Below are positions 7,009 through 14,327 of a stretch of DNA of 14,327 nucleotides, piece after piece. The stretch comes from an uncultured Eubacteriales bacterium. Its GTDB lineage: Bacteria; Bacillota; Clostridia; Oscillospirales; Ruminococcaceae. Numbering within the stretch: position 1 is the first letter of the stretch; every line of letters begins with the position of its first letter. A program made the translations under genes and the position numbers. The stretch covers positions 1 to 14,327 of the forward strand of contig CAUHFD010000052.1 of assembly GCA_959605275.1 (NCBI GenBank), given 5' to 3'. A model generated the notes under the pieces. The model made no database searches. It saw nothing but the letters and a program-made list of their open reading frames with translations, and was not told where the DNA came from.

Positions 7009-8217
7009 ATGGAGCAATTAGGGTTGCATATTGATGCTGACGGCGTTGTAAAACTTCATGGAAAACCATTCTATGGCTTTGGAGTGAATATGTTTCCACC
7101 GTTTATTCGAAATTTACAGGAACCGGAAACAAAGGTGTTCCGTCGGGATTTTGCGTTGATGGAACAGTATGAAATTCCTTTTGTAAGAATTCCGTTCAGC
7201 GGTTGGGATTGCAGTCTGTATCGAGTTTATGAAAATGATCCAGAACGATATTTTGCTGCCATGGATGAAGTGGTAACCGAGGCGGAGAGGCATCATGTAG
7301 GGATTATTGCTTCCTTAATGTGGATGGAGTCGGCTGTTGCCTGTTACGTAAAAGAAAAGCGGTGTCGCATTGGCGACACCAACAGCAAGACTATGGCATT
7401 TGCCAAACGTTATGTCGCCGATGTGGTCAGAAGGTATGCTGGACGGCGAGGTATCTGGGGATGGGAAATTGGAAACGAATACAATCTGACAGCAGATTTA
7501 TGTGACCCTACCATTAAGGATTTTCTCTGGCCGGATATTTCTTCCATGCCGCACGGCAAAATAGACGGTTTTGATTTTTATACTTCTCGGGAGTTACATA
7601 CCTTTTATGCAGAAATTTCTAGAGAAATCAGAAAACATGACAGCTACCGCATGATATCCAGCGGCAATGGGGATATGCGATCTAAGGCTTGGCAGTTGCG
7701 TGCTGCTTCAGACGCAAAGAATGAAGCTCATCTTTGGAAAAACGTTACCGGTATTGATACTGTTGAGCAGTTTGATGAAATGAATGCTTTTTTCACTCCT
7801 GATCCGATGGATACAGTTTGTTTTCATTTGCAGCATGGTACCTTAAATGGAAATCCGCCTAAATACGATCTCGTGCTTTCAAGATGGGGCAGGACTGATG
7901 TGTCAGCCGGCGAATATTTCAAAGAATTTGCAAGGAGCGCGAAAAAACTCCATAAAGGATTGTTTTTTGGGGAGTTTGGAGACTTTATGGACATGGAACA
8001 AGATGAACAGCTGGAAGATGCCTTTGTGCAAGTTATGATCTGGATACGAGAAGCCGGTATACAGCTGGCTGCCAGCTGGCAATTCTGTTATCGAGACAAT
8101 TGGATTTATATTAATGATGAAATGCCGAATGATCGCATGAAGCTAGTACATATGCGGGAAGAAAATCTTAAATATCGCCAGGAGGGCAAACAAGATTTGA
8201 CAGATGCTTGGAAATAA
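7009..8217 (+). CDS. Cytoplasmic GH-A clan (GH5-like) glycoside hydrolase
   Basis: A 402-residue (beta/alpha)8-barrel hydrolase without a signal peptide, presumed to cut imported beta-linked oligosaccharides inside the cell. The acid/base is Glu157 in GIWGWEIGNEYNL and the nucleophile is Glu322 in GLFFGEFGDFMD, a spacing typical of GH5-like enzymes. Arg60 in FVRIPFSG, the CFHLQHG segment (about 271-277) and the Trp in LAASWQF are further clan features. It is closely related to the catalytic domain of the next gene, with more than half the residues identical by eye. The ATG at 7009 matches where similarity to the paralogue begins, but the strong Shine-Dalgarno GGGGGAGGG (6981-6989) lies 19 bases upstream, with a small GGGC/GCCC stem (6987-6990, 6998-7001) between. 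A TTG at 7024 would have GGAG 9 bases upstream. Endo-beta-mannanase or exo-acting activity are both possible; the GH5 subfamily is not recognised. Confidence 0.82.
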   Translation: MEQLGLHIDADGVVKLHGKPFYGFGVNMFPPFIRNLQEPETKVFRRDFALMEQYEIPFVRIPFSGWDCSLYRVYENDPERYFAAMDEVVTEAERHHVGIIASLMWMESAVACYVKEKRCRIGDTNSKTMAFAKRYVADVVRRYAGRRGIWGWEIGNEYNLTADLCDPTIKDFLWPDISSMPHGKIDGFDFYTSRELHTFYAEISREIRKHDSYRMISSGNGDMRSKAWQLRAASDAKNEAHLWKNVTGIDTVEQFDEMNAFFTPDPMDTVCFHLQHGTLNGNPPKYDLVLSRWGRTDVSAGEYFKEFARSAKKLHKGLFFGEFGDFMDMEQDEQLEDAFVQVMIWIREAGIQLAASWQFCYRDNWIYINDEMPNDRMKLVHMREENLKYRQEGKQDLTDAWK

Positions 8218-8378
8218 ATTGTTATGAGTAAAATTTTATAATTTTCTTGGCTTTATCAACTTAAAGGAATAAAGATAGTTCAATATATTCTTATTTAAAA
8301 TGCATGATCATTTTCGTTGACGCCTAAAAAGGATTAATTTAGTCGATTATATAAAGCTAAATGAAAAGGGGAAATATG
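8218..8378 (+). other. AT-rich spacer between the two GH5-like genes
   Basis: The largest gap inside the operon. It holds AAAATT/AATTTT, a 6-bp repeat too AT-rich for an intrinsic terminator. TTGACG (8317-8322) and TATATA (8348-8353) are 25 bases apart, too far for a normal sigma-A promoter. I see no supported promoter or terminator. Confidence 0.5.
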
Positions 8379-10265
8379 ATGATGAAAAAGATATTATCAG
8401 TCTGTTTAGCAGTGATTTTTTCACTCGGCATTATGATGCCGGCGGCACAACTAGAGTTCAAAGCCAATGCTGCAAGCAAAAATTATGGCTTGACTGTAGA
8501 TGATAATGGAACACTTTTGCTTGATGGAAAGCCTTTTTATGCATTCGGAACTAATCTTTACGATGCTTTTCAGCGCAATCTGACAGATCCTCTGGGAGCG
8601 ACATATAAAGAAAGTTTTGCATTGGTGAAAAAATATAATATACCCTTTGTCCGTATTCCGTTTAGCGGTTATCAGCAAAACGCATATGATTTGTATGATC
8701 AGGACAAAGAAGGATATTTTAGCTATATGGATGCTGTTGTGGCCGAGGCGGAAAAGCAGAATATCGGTATTATTGCCTCACTAATGTGGTGGGATCCGGC
8801 ACTTTCTGCACATGTGGGTGAAAAGCGTTCTGACATGGGAAAGACAAACAGCAAAACCATGAAATATGCCAAGCAGTATGTGTCGGACATTGTGAAGCGA
8901 TATGTTAATCGACCAGGTATCTGGGGTTGGGAGATCGGAAACGAATATAATCTTGGCGCAGATCTTTGCGACCGCAGCTTCCAATCTTATCTTTGGCCGG
9001 GTGCTACAAATACCAACGGATTTGATTATTACACCTCAGCAGAGCTTCAGGTGTTTTATCGAGAGATTTCTAAAGAAATTCGGAAATATGATGATTATCG
9101 AATGATTACCAGCGGAAACGGCGATATGCGTGGTGCTTCGAAGGCAATGAATGCTGCGTCCTCAAAAATGGACAGCAACCATCTGTGGAATGTCGATTGG
9201 TCAGTAGATTCTTTGTTGGATTTTTATGATATGAATGCCTATTTTCATCCGGATCCGATGGACACAATCTGTTTTCATTTACAGCATGGAACCTTAAACG
9301 GCAATCCGCCGGCCTATGATTTAAACATTTCACGTTGGGGGAGAACTATTACTCAAAAACAATATTATCAAGAATATGCTAATGCCGGAAAACGAGCGAA
9401 AAAGGCGGTCTTTTTCGGAGAGTTCGGCGACTTCATGGATATGGAAGACGACAAAGATATGTATCAGCAATTCACAAAAATTATGGAAGACATTCGTGAT
9501 GCTGGTATCCAAATCGCTGCCACCTGGCAGTTCTATTTTGAAGGAGGCGGACAGGTGGTATCTGATGTCGGAAAGGACGGCTATAAGTTGGGAGAACTGT
9601 CCAAGTTCAATCTGGCTTACCAAAAGGCGGGAAAACAGGATACGTCTAAGGCATGGGTAGATGTTAAAACAGAACAGCCGGCTACTAGCTCTAATCCGAC
9701 TTCCCAATCGACATCCGGCTCCAGTAGCAAACCAACTGTTAATACTGGAAGCAGTGCAAACGGTAATTCCGTGTCGCATGCAGAGTCCGATAGTGTATTA
9801 GGGACAGATTCAGAGAAAACCGATGAATACGCAGTGGATAGCTATATGCGTACTTCCTCTACCAAATTGGAAATATTGGCGAATACCATGGAAATTTTGA
9901 TTGAAAAACCGGTCAGTCTGGATGTATTTCGCCGAAGTATTGCCCTAAAAAACGGTTATACGATGAAGGTCTGTGTTGCCGGAAGTACAGAAGAAATTAC
10001 CGATGAAACTGCGGAAATCGGTTCTGGATGTCTTGTGATGATTTACAATCCGCAATCAGAAAAACTGAATGAATTTACGGTTTCTGTAAAAGAACAGGAG
10101 TCGGAATCTAAGGGTGTTACTCTTGAGCCGGAGCCAAACAAAGGTTTCGGTATCGGAACGGTCATTTTAATTGTGATTCTCTGCTTGGTAGTGCTTGCTG
10201 GCGGCGGATTTGCATTATATTACTTCGTTTTAAGGAAGAAATATGACTGTTTCCGAAAGAAATAG
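8379..10265 (+). CDS. Secreted, membrane-anchored GH-A clan (GH5-like) glycoside hydrolase
   Basis: Numbering is from ATG 8379, 7 bases after AGGGG (8367-8371); ATGs at 8361, 8376 and 8382 are alternatives. A signal peptide (KKILSVCLAVIFSLG, likely cut at ANA, residues 29-31) leads into a barrel with acid/base Glu189 (GIWGWEIGNEYNL) and nucleophile Glu348 (VFFGEFGDFMD). The catalytic part is the paralogue of the preceding gene product and shares MDTICFHLQHGTLNGNPP with near identity. A Ser/Thr/Asn-rich linker (about 431-472) is followed by a beta-rich module of about 80 residues (490-571), not assigned to a family. Then comes one membrane helix (about 591-618) with a basic tail (RKKYDCFRKK). 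This gives an enzyme displayed on the outer face of the cell membrane. It probably makes oligosaccharides for the transporter encoded next. The 161-base gap before it has no convincing promoter. Confidence 0.85.
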   Translation: MMKKILSVCLAVIFSLGIMMPAAQLEFKANAASKNYGLTVDDNGTLLLDGKPFYAFGTNLYDAFQRNLTDPLGATYKESFALVKKYNIPFVRIPFSGYQQNAYDLYDQDKEGYFSYMDAVVAEAEKQNIGIIASLMWWDPALSAHVGEKRSDMGKTNSKTMKYAKQYVSDIVKRYVNRPGIWGWEIGNEYNLGADLCDRSFQSYLWPGATNTNGFDYYTSAELQVFYREISKEIRKYDDYRMITSGNGDMRGASKAMNAASSKMDSNHLWNVDWSVDSLLDFYDMNAYFHPDPMDTICFHLQHGTLNGNPPAYDLNISRWGRTITQKQYYQEYANAGKRAKKAVFFGEFGDFMDMEDDKDMYQQFTKIMEDIRDAGIQIAATWQFYFEGGGQVVSDVGKDGYKLGELSKFNLAYQKAGKQDTSKAWVDVKTEQPATSSNPTSQSTSGSSSKPTVNTGSSANGNSVSHAESDSVLGTDSEKTDEYAVDSYMRTSSTKLEILANTMEILIEKPVSLDVFRRSIALKNGYTMKVCVAGSTEEITDETAEIGSGCLVMIYNPQSEKLNEFTVSVKEQESESKGVTLEPEPNKGFGIGTVILIVILCLVVLAGGGFALYYFVLRKKYDCFRKK

Positions 10266-10309
10266 CGGTGTGTAGCATGGCTTAGTGAAAGAAAGGATGG
10301 TTTACCGGA

Positions 10310-13219
10310 ATGAAACTGCAAAAAATGTTTTCTGCTGTCATGGCTAGTGCGATATTTCTGAGTGGGACATTGTTGCACATCCCGGTAGCTGGTGCAGAAT
10401 CAGCAGGGCAAGCTCTAGAAACCAAAAAAAATTCCTATTTACCTGAAATTATAGCAACAAAATACGAAAAAGGAAGTTATTCGGATTATCTGTCTGGGGA
10501 AGTGCCGGTTCCTATGACGAGTCTGCTCCATATAACACCTGATGCGTTAGATAGAGGAACAACTAAACATATTACTGAAACCACCTTCCCGGATACTGGC
10601 GAATCGGCACTGCTGTTTGATACAGAAAGCAAAGCAGAATATATGGCTTGGGTTGAAAAGGCGGGGTATTATCGGATAAGTATCCGGTATTGCTACCGGG
10701 ATGGTGGACAGTCTCAGGGTAGTAGTCTGAGCATTGCATTAAACGGGGAAGTGCCGTTTCAGGAGTCCGCCAATTATATCCTGCCTCGCATGTGGGGACA
10801 GGAGTCATGTACACATCTGAATGGAACAAATGATCTGCTTCCAAAAACAACGACAGTTGAAATTCCCGCATGGTATACTGCCCAGGATGCAAGTGGTTAT
10901 GAAGGAATTTATTATTATAAGCTGAAGGCAGGAGAAAACAGAATAACACTTTCCAGCAAAGCAGGAGGGTTTGCGATTAGTGAAATCTTACTGGGAGAAG
11001 AAACAATACCCTCTTATAGCGAAAAGAAAAAATCACAGCAAGCTGAGTTTTCGGAAAAGACTTATACTGTTCAGGGGGAAGAGATTTACCAAAAAAACGA
11101 CAGTTCCATAACAGCAGGTTTTGATCGCAGTGACAGCAGTGTTGTTCCAAATGATCCTGTGTATAAAAAAGTGAATGTGCTGGATGGCTCCAAGTTTTCC
11201 AAACCAGCTCAACAGGCAGTATGGAAATTTCATGTGACAGAGCCCGGAAGATATCGGATTGGTATTCGATATAAGCAGGATACTTTGCAGGGATTGTTTG
11301 TGACCAGAAAACTGACACTGAATGGTGAACCAGTATGCAGGGAACTTAATAACATTCATTTTACTTATAACTCTGGTTGGGAATATATGGTGCCTAAAGC
11401 AGGGAATGAGGACATTTTCTTGGAACTGGAGGCTGGCGATTATGACTTGGGTTTGGAAGTCGTGCTTGGTGATATGAGTGAATCGCTCAGTCGATTGGAT
11501 GAACTGGTGTTTGCGCTCAATTACCTTTATCGTAAAATTATTATGGTAACCAGCACAACTCCGGATCCTCTACGGGATTATAATTTAGATGATGAAATCC
11601 CATTTCTTGTACCTGTTTTTCAGGAAATTGAAATAGAATTGCAGGATATTTACGAAGAACTGACTGTCCTGAGTGGACAAAAAGGTGGACAACTCAGTGT
11701 CTTGACCCAGATGCAGGAGCAGTTGAGATCTTTTATTAGAGAACCATATTATATTCAAGACAGGTTAGATAGCTATAAAGGAAATATTACGGCGATTTCT
11801 TCATTGGTAATGTCTTTGCAGGAACAGCCTCTTTCTATTGATTATCTTTCTCTGATTGGTCAAGAAAATTCGGACACCAATGTTCATTCCGGATTCTTCG
11901 GAAATCTTTGGTTCCAGATTAAGGCCATTGTTGGTTCCTTTTACTGTGATTATGCAACGTTGTCCGGAATCCAAGAAACAGAAACAGCAGAAAGTATCCG
12001 GGTGTGGTTTGGTGGCGGACGGGAGCAAGCAGAACTCCTGAAAAGTTTGATTGATGATTCTTTCAGCAAACAGACTGGAATAGGTGTCAATTTGCAACTG
12101 GTGACAATTCCGCTTTCACAGGCAGTTTTGGCAGGAACGGCGCCTGACGTCAGCCTTTCTACGGTAAGAAGCCAACCGGTCAACTTAGGCGCGCGGGGAG
12201 TACTGGCAGATTTGTCTGTTATGGAGGGCTTCGAGGCAATTAAAGAGGCTTATGGAAATAACCTACTTCTACCCTATACCTATCGAGATGCAGTGTATGC
12301 ACTGCCGGTCACCCTGGATTATCACATGATGTTTTATCGCAGGGATATTTTACAGGAGTTGGGGTTAGATCCACCTCAGACCTGGGAGGAATTTTATGAT
12401 ATTATCCCAGTTTTGCAGCGAAATAATATGGCAATTGGTTTGCCTTATACTGTGATGAGTTCCCAGGCTACCATTGAAAGCGGGATTGGTGCTCGAGATA
12501 TCTTTGCTACCTTAGTTTTACAAAACGGGGCATCGCTTTATTCAGATGATTTGACCGAAATTGTTCTGGATAATCCGGATACTGTGGCGGCGTTTGAACA
12601 GTGGACTAAGTTTTATACAGAATACCAATTGGATTTGCAGTTTGATTTTGCTAATCGGTTTCGTACTGGAGAAATGCCTCTGGCAATTCAAGGCTACAGT
12701 GCATATAACATGCTGTCCGCCACCGCACCGGAAATCCGTGGTCTGTGGGAGATGACGCTGATCCCTGGTGTAGAACGAGAGAATGGAATCATTGATCGCA
12801 CAGAGTCAGCATCCGGAAGCGGTGTGGTGATGCTAAAAGACACAAGACACGAAAAAGCCGCATGGGAATTCATCAAATGGTGGGTTTCTGCACAGACTCA
12901 GGCTGATTACGGTAACGAATTGGAAATGTTGTTTGGGAAAGCATCCCGCTATAATCCTGCCAGCGCAGAGGCGATGACAAAGTTAATGTGGGATGAAAGC
13001 GATCTGGAACTTCTGCTCAAACAACGTGAATTTGTCAAAGAGCTACCAGAGGTGTTGGGCGGTTATTACACATCACGCGGGCTTGACAACGCATTCCGTA
13101 ACGTGGTGTTGTCTGGAAGAAACTATCGTGAGGCTCTCAGAGAGCAGGAAATTAAAATTAACGCTGAATTTGTACGGAAACAAAGGGAATTTCAAGCAAC
13201 AGAAAAAAACAGCAGGTAA
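10310..13219 (+). CDS. Modular secreted ABC solute-binding protein with two N-terminal beta-sandwich-like modules
   Basis: At 969 residues this is more than twice the usual 400-450 of a family-1 sugar-binding protein. An N-terminal signal peptide (likely cut after AGA, residue 29) lacks a lipobox Cys. Two modules follow, about 50-230 and 250-390. They share GYYRISIRY (119-127) and GRYRIGIRY (313-321), each followed about 25 residues later by LNGE, indicating an internal duplication of a carbohydrate-binding-like beta-sandwich. A mainly helical segment (about 395-520) links to the solute-binding domain (about 560-950), recognised by GTAPDV, YALPVTLDYHMMFYRRD, LGLDPPQTWEEF and KAAWEFIKWWVSAQTQADYG. 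The role is to capture oligosaccharides and hand them to the permeases encoded directly downstream. The ATG has AAAGGATGG (10292-10300) 9 bases upstream. How the protein stays at the cell surface without lipid or membrane anchor is unclear; the signal peptide might remain uncleaved. Confidence 0.87.
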   Translation: MKLQKMFSAVMASAIFLSGTLLHIPVAGAESAGQALETKKNSYLPEIIATKYEKGSYSDYLSGEVPVPMTSLLHITPDALDRGTTKHITETTFPDTGESALLFDTESKAEYMAWVEKAGYYRISIRYCYRDGGQSQGSSLSIALNGEVPFQESANYILPRMWGQESCTHLNGTNDLLPKTTTVEIPAWYTAQDASGYEGIYYYKLKAGENRITLSSKAGGFAISEILLGEETIPSYSEKKKSQQAEFSEKTYTVQGEEIYQKNDSSITAGFDRSDSSVVPNDPVYKKVNVLDGSKFSKPAQQAVWKFHVTEPGRYRIGIRYKQDTLQGLFVTRKLTLNGEPVCRELNNIHFTYNSGWEYMVPKAGNEDIFLELEAGDYDLGLEVVLGDMSESLSRLDELVFALNYLYRKIIMVTSTTPDPLRDYNLDDEIPFLVPVFQEIEIELQDIYEELTVLSGQKGGQLSVLTQMQEQLRSFIREPYYIQDRLDSYKGNITAISSLVMSLQEQPLSIDYLSLIGQENSDTNVHSGFFGNLWFQIKAIVGSFYCDYATLSGIQETETAESIRVWFGGGREQAELLKSLIDDSFSKQTGIGVNLQLVTIPLSQAVLAGTAPDVSLSTVRSQPVNLGARGVLADLSVMEGFEAIKEAYGNNLLLPYTYRDAVYALPVTLDYHMMFYRRDILQELGLDPPQTWEEFYDIIPVLQRNNMAIGLPYTVMSSQATIESGIGARDIFATLVLQNGASLYSDDLTEIVLDNPDTVAAFEQWTKFYTEYQLDLQFDFANRFRTGEMPLAIQGYSAYNMLSATAPEIRGLWEMTLIPGVERENGIIDRTESASGSGVVMLKDTRHEKAAWEFIKWWVSAQTQADYGNELEMLFGKASRYNPASAEAMTKLMWDESDLELLLKQREFVKELPEVLGGYYTSRGLDNAFRNVVLSGRNYREALREQEIKINAEFVRKQREFQATEKNSR

Positions 13220-13236
13220 GAAAGGCGGGCACTGAT

Positions 13237-14133
13237 ATGAAACGGGAACGCATAAAAAAGCGAAAAAATCAACTGGCAATGAGCAGCTTTTTGTTCCTGC
13301 TGCCCTTTATGACCTTTTTCCTATTGTTCACGGTAATTCCGATCATTGGGGCGGTAGTGCTTAGTTTTACAGATTTTAACATGGTGTCTTTGCCAAAATT
13401 CAGCGGTATCACAAATTATGTCCGAATGATCTTGGATGATGACGTGTTAATGACAGCAGTCAAGAATACTTTAGTTTTTGCGTTTCTTACCGGTCCGGTC
13501 AGTTACTTTCTTTGTTTATTACTTGCATGGCTGGTAAATGAAACGAATCCACGAATTCGAGTGCTGTTTACCGCAGTGTTTTATATTCCGTCAACAGTTG
13601 CAAATGCCATTGTTATTTTTCAATATATTTTCAGCGGGGATTCCTATGGCTTGGTTAACAGTGTTCTGATGAAGCTGGGGTTTATTAAGGATCCGATTCT
13701 CTGGTTGACCGATCCAAAATATAACTTGGGAGTTATTATCTTGATACAGCTCTGGCTTAGTCTTGGAGTAGGTTTTCTTTCTTTTATTGCAGGATTTCAG
13801 TCCATCGACCCTTCTATTTATGAGTCTGGGGCAATCGATGGTATCAGCAATCGGTTTCAAGAATTTTATTATCTTACCCTGCCATGTATGCGACCGCAAT
13901 TGATGTTTGGGGCGGTTATGCAGATTACGGCCTCATTTTCGGTTTCAGCGGTGCCGATTGCATTGACCGGTTTTCCTAGTACGAATAATTCAACCACCAC
14001 GGTTATCACTCACATCTTGGATATTAGCACACTCAGGATGGAGATGGGATATGCCTGCGCCATTGCAACAATGTTGTTTGTGGTGATGCTGATAACTCGA
14101 AACCTCATTTCTTTGGTGATCCGTAGTGATTAA
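13237..14133 (+). CDS. ABC sugar transporter permease, MalF/UgpA type
   Basis: A 298-residue inner-membrane subunit with about six hydrophobic helices, the first at residues 17-43 and the last near 270-293. The EAA loop that docks the ATPase is visible as SIYESGAIDGISNRFQEFYY (193-212), followed by LTLP. It pairs with the MalG-type permease that follows and receives substrate from the binding protein encoded 17 bases upstream. GGCGGG (13224-13229) lies 7 bases before the ATG. Length and motif placement are normal for the family. No ATPase gene is visible in the window; Firmicute sugar transporters of this type commonly use a shared MsmX-like ATPase encoded elsewhere. Confidence 0.93.
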   Translation: MKRERIKKRKNQLAMSSFLFLLPFMTFFLLFTVIPIIGAVVLSFTDFNMVSLPKFSGITNYVRMILDDDVLMTAVKNTLVFAFLTGPVSYFLCLLLAWLVNETNPRIRVLFTAVFYIPSTVANAIVIFQYIFSGDSYGLVNSVLMKLGFIKDPILWLTDPKYNLGVIILIQLWLSLGVGFLSFIAGFQSIDPSIYESGAIDGISNRFQEFYYLTLPCMRPQLMFGAVMQITASFSVSAVPIALTGFPSTNNSTTTVITHILDISTLRMEMGYACAIATMLFVVMLITRNLISLVIRSD

Positions 14134-14175
14134 TGAGGTAATCGAGAAACGACGATATTTCAAGAGAAAGGCAGA

Positions 14176-14327
14176 GTGAGCTTTGTGGCGGCATTAAGTG
14201 CAAAGAAAATAAGCCGTTCTACTGCGGGAACGGTGGCAATTATCCTGTTTCTTTCTGTGCTGGGAATATTTATGATAATTCCATTTGTTTATGCAATTCT
14301 GCAGTCTTTAAAGCCGATTGAGGAAAT
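14176..14327 (+). CDS. ABC sugar transporter permease, MalG type (partial, runs off the window)
   Basis: Only the first 50 codons are present. GTG at 14176 follows AAAGG (14167-14171) after 4 bases; a second in-frame GTG at 14185 is also possible, so the start is uncertain. A basic N-terminus (AKKISRS) precedes one membrane helix (about residues 18-42), then YAILQSLKPIEE, the sequence that typically follows helix 1 in MalG/UgpE permeases. It lies 42 bases after the MalF-type gene, in the usual MalF-MalG order, and would complete the membrane channel. The open frame continues past the last base. Confidence 0.82.
   Translation, partial: MSFVAALSAKKISRSTAGTVAIILFLSVLGIFMIIPFVYAILQSLKPIEE

Noticed and set aside
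8317..8353. Promoter before the secreted hydrolase (TTGACG and TATATA)
   Set aside because: The 25-base spacing is too long for sigma-A and no better pair was found nearby.
9330..9779. Minus-strand open frame of 149 codons inside the secreted hydrolase gene
   Set aside because: It is antisense to a well-supported catalytic domain and linker; its composition looks like a reverse-frame shadow, with no family motif.
1..14327. CRISPR array, phage module or defence system
   Set aside because: No regularly spaced direct repeats, cas-like genes, phage structural genes or defence effectors were seen on either strand.

Overview
The window looks like a chromosomal segment of a low-GC, Gram-positive anaerobe. 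My inference is Clostridia, possibly an Oscillospirales/Ruminococcaceae-type gut or fibre-associated bacterium. The grounds are strong purine-rich Shine-Dalgarno sites, TTG and GTG starts, MalF-type sugar permeases with no nearby ATPase gene, and a Gram-positive secretion and membrane-anchor layout. No rRNA, tRNA or CRISPR array is visible.

Left part (1-3580) is a worn accessory flank. Bases 1-130 hold no gene but contain a hairpin that may be the end of a mobile element. An IS5-like transposase pseudogene lies at about 131-790 on the minus strand, with two in-frame stops and both ends damaged. It abuts the 3' end of a complete-looking nagA (807-1931, minus). A divergently transcribed URO-D-family methyltransferase-like gene (2072-3052, plus) has lost its C-terminus near base 3007. 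It is followed by about 530 bp of non-coding DNA rich in inverted repeats.

Right part (3590-14327, all plus strand) is one sugar-utilisation operon. A strong sigma-A-type promoter (3377-3405) sits among long inverted repeats. The gene order is: GH2 beta-mannosidase-like enzyme (TTG start); LacI-family regulator overlapping its end (TTG start); a cytoplasmic GH-A/GH5-like hydrolase; a close paralogue with signal peptide, linker, small beta-rich domain and C-terminal membrane anchor; a 969-residue secreted protein with two N-terminal beta-sandwich-like modules joined to an ABC solute-binding domain; a MalF-type permease; and the start of a MalG-type permease cut by the window edge.

Proposed working model (inference): the surface-anchored GH5-like enzyme cuts a beta-mannose-containing glycan outside the cell. 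The modular binding protein captures the products, the permeases import them using an ATPase encoded elsewhere, and the cytoplasmic GH5-like paralogue plus the GH2 enzyme finish degradation. The LacI protein controls the set from within the operon. The most unusual elements are the binding protein with a duplicated module and no lipobox, the inside/outside pair of paralogous hydrolases, the LacI protein with a shortened hinge, and the promoter-flanking inverted repeats.
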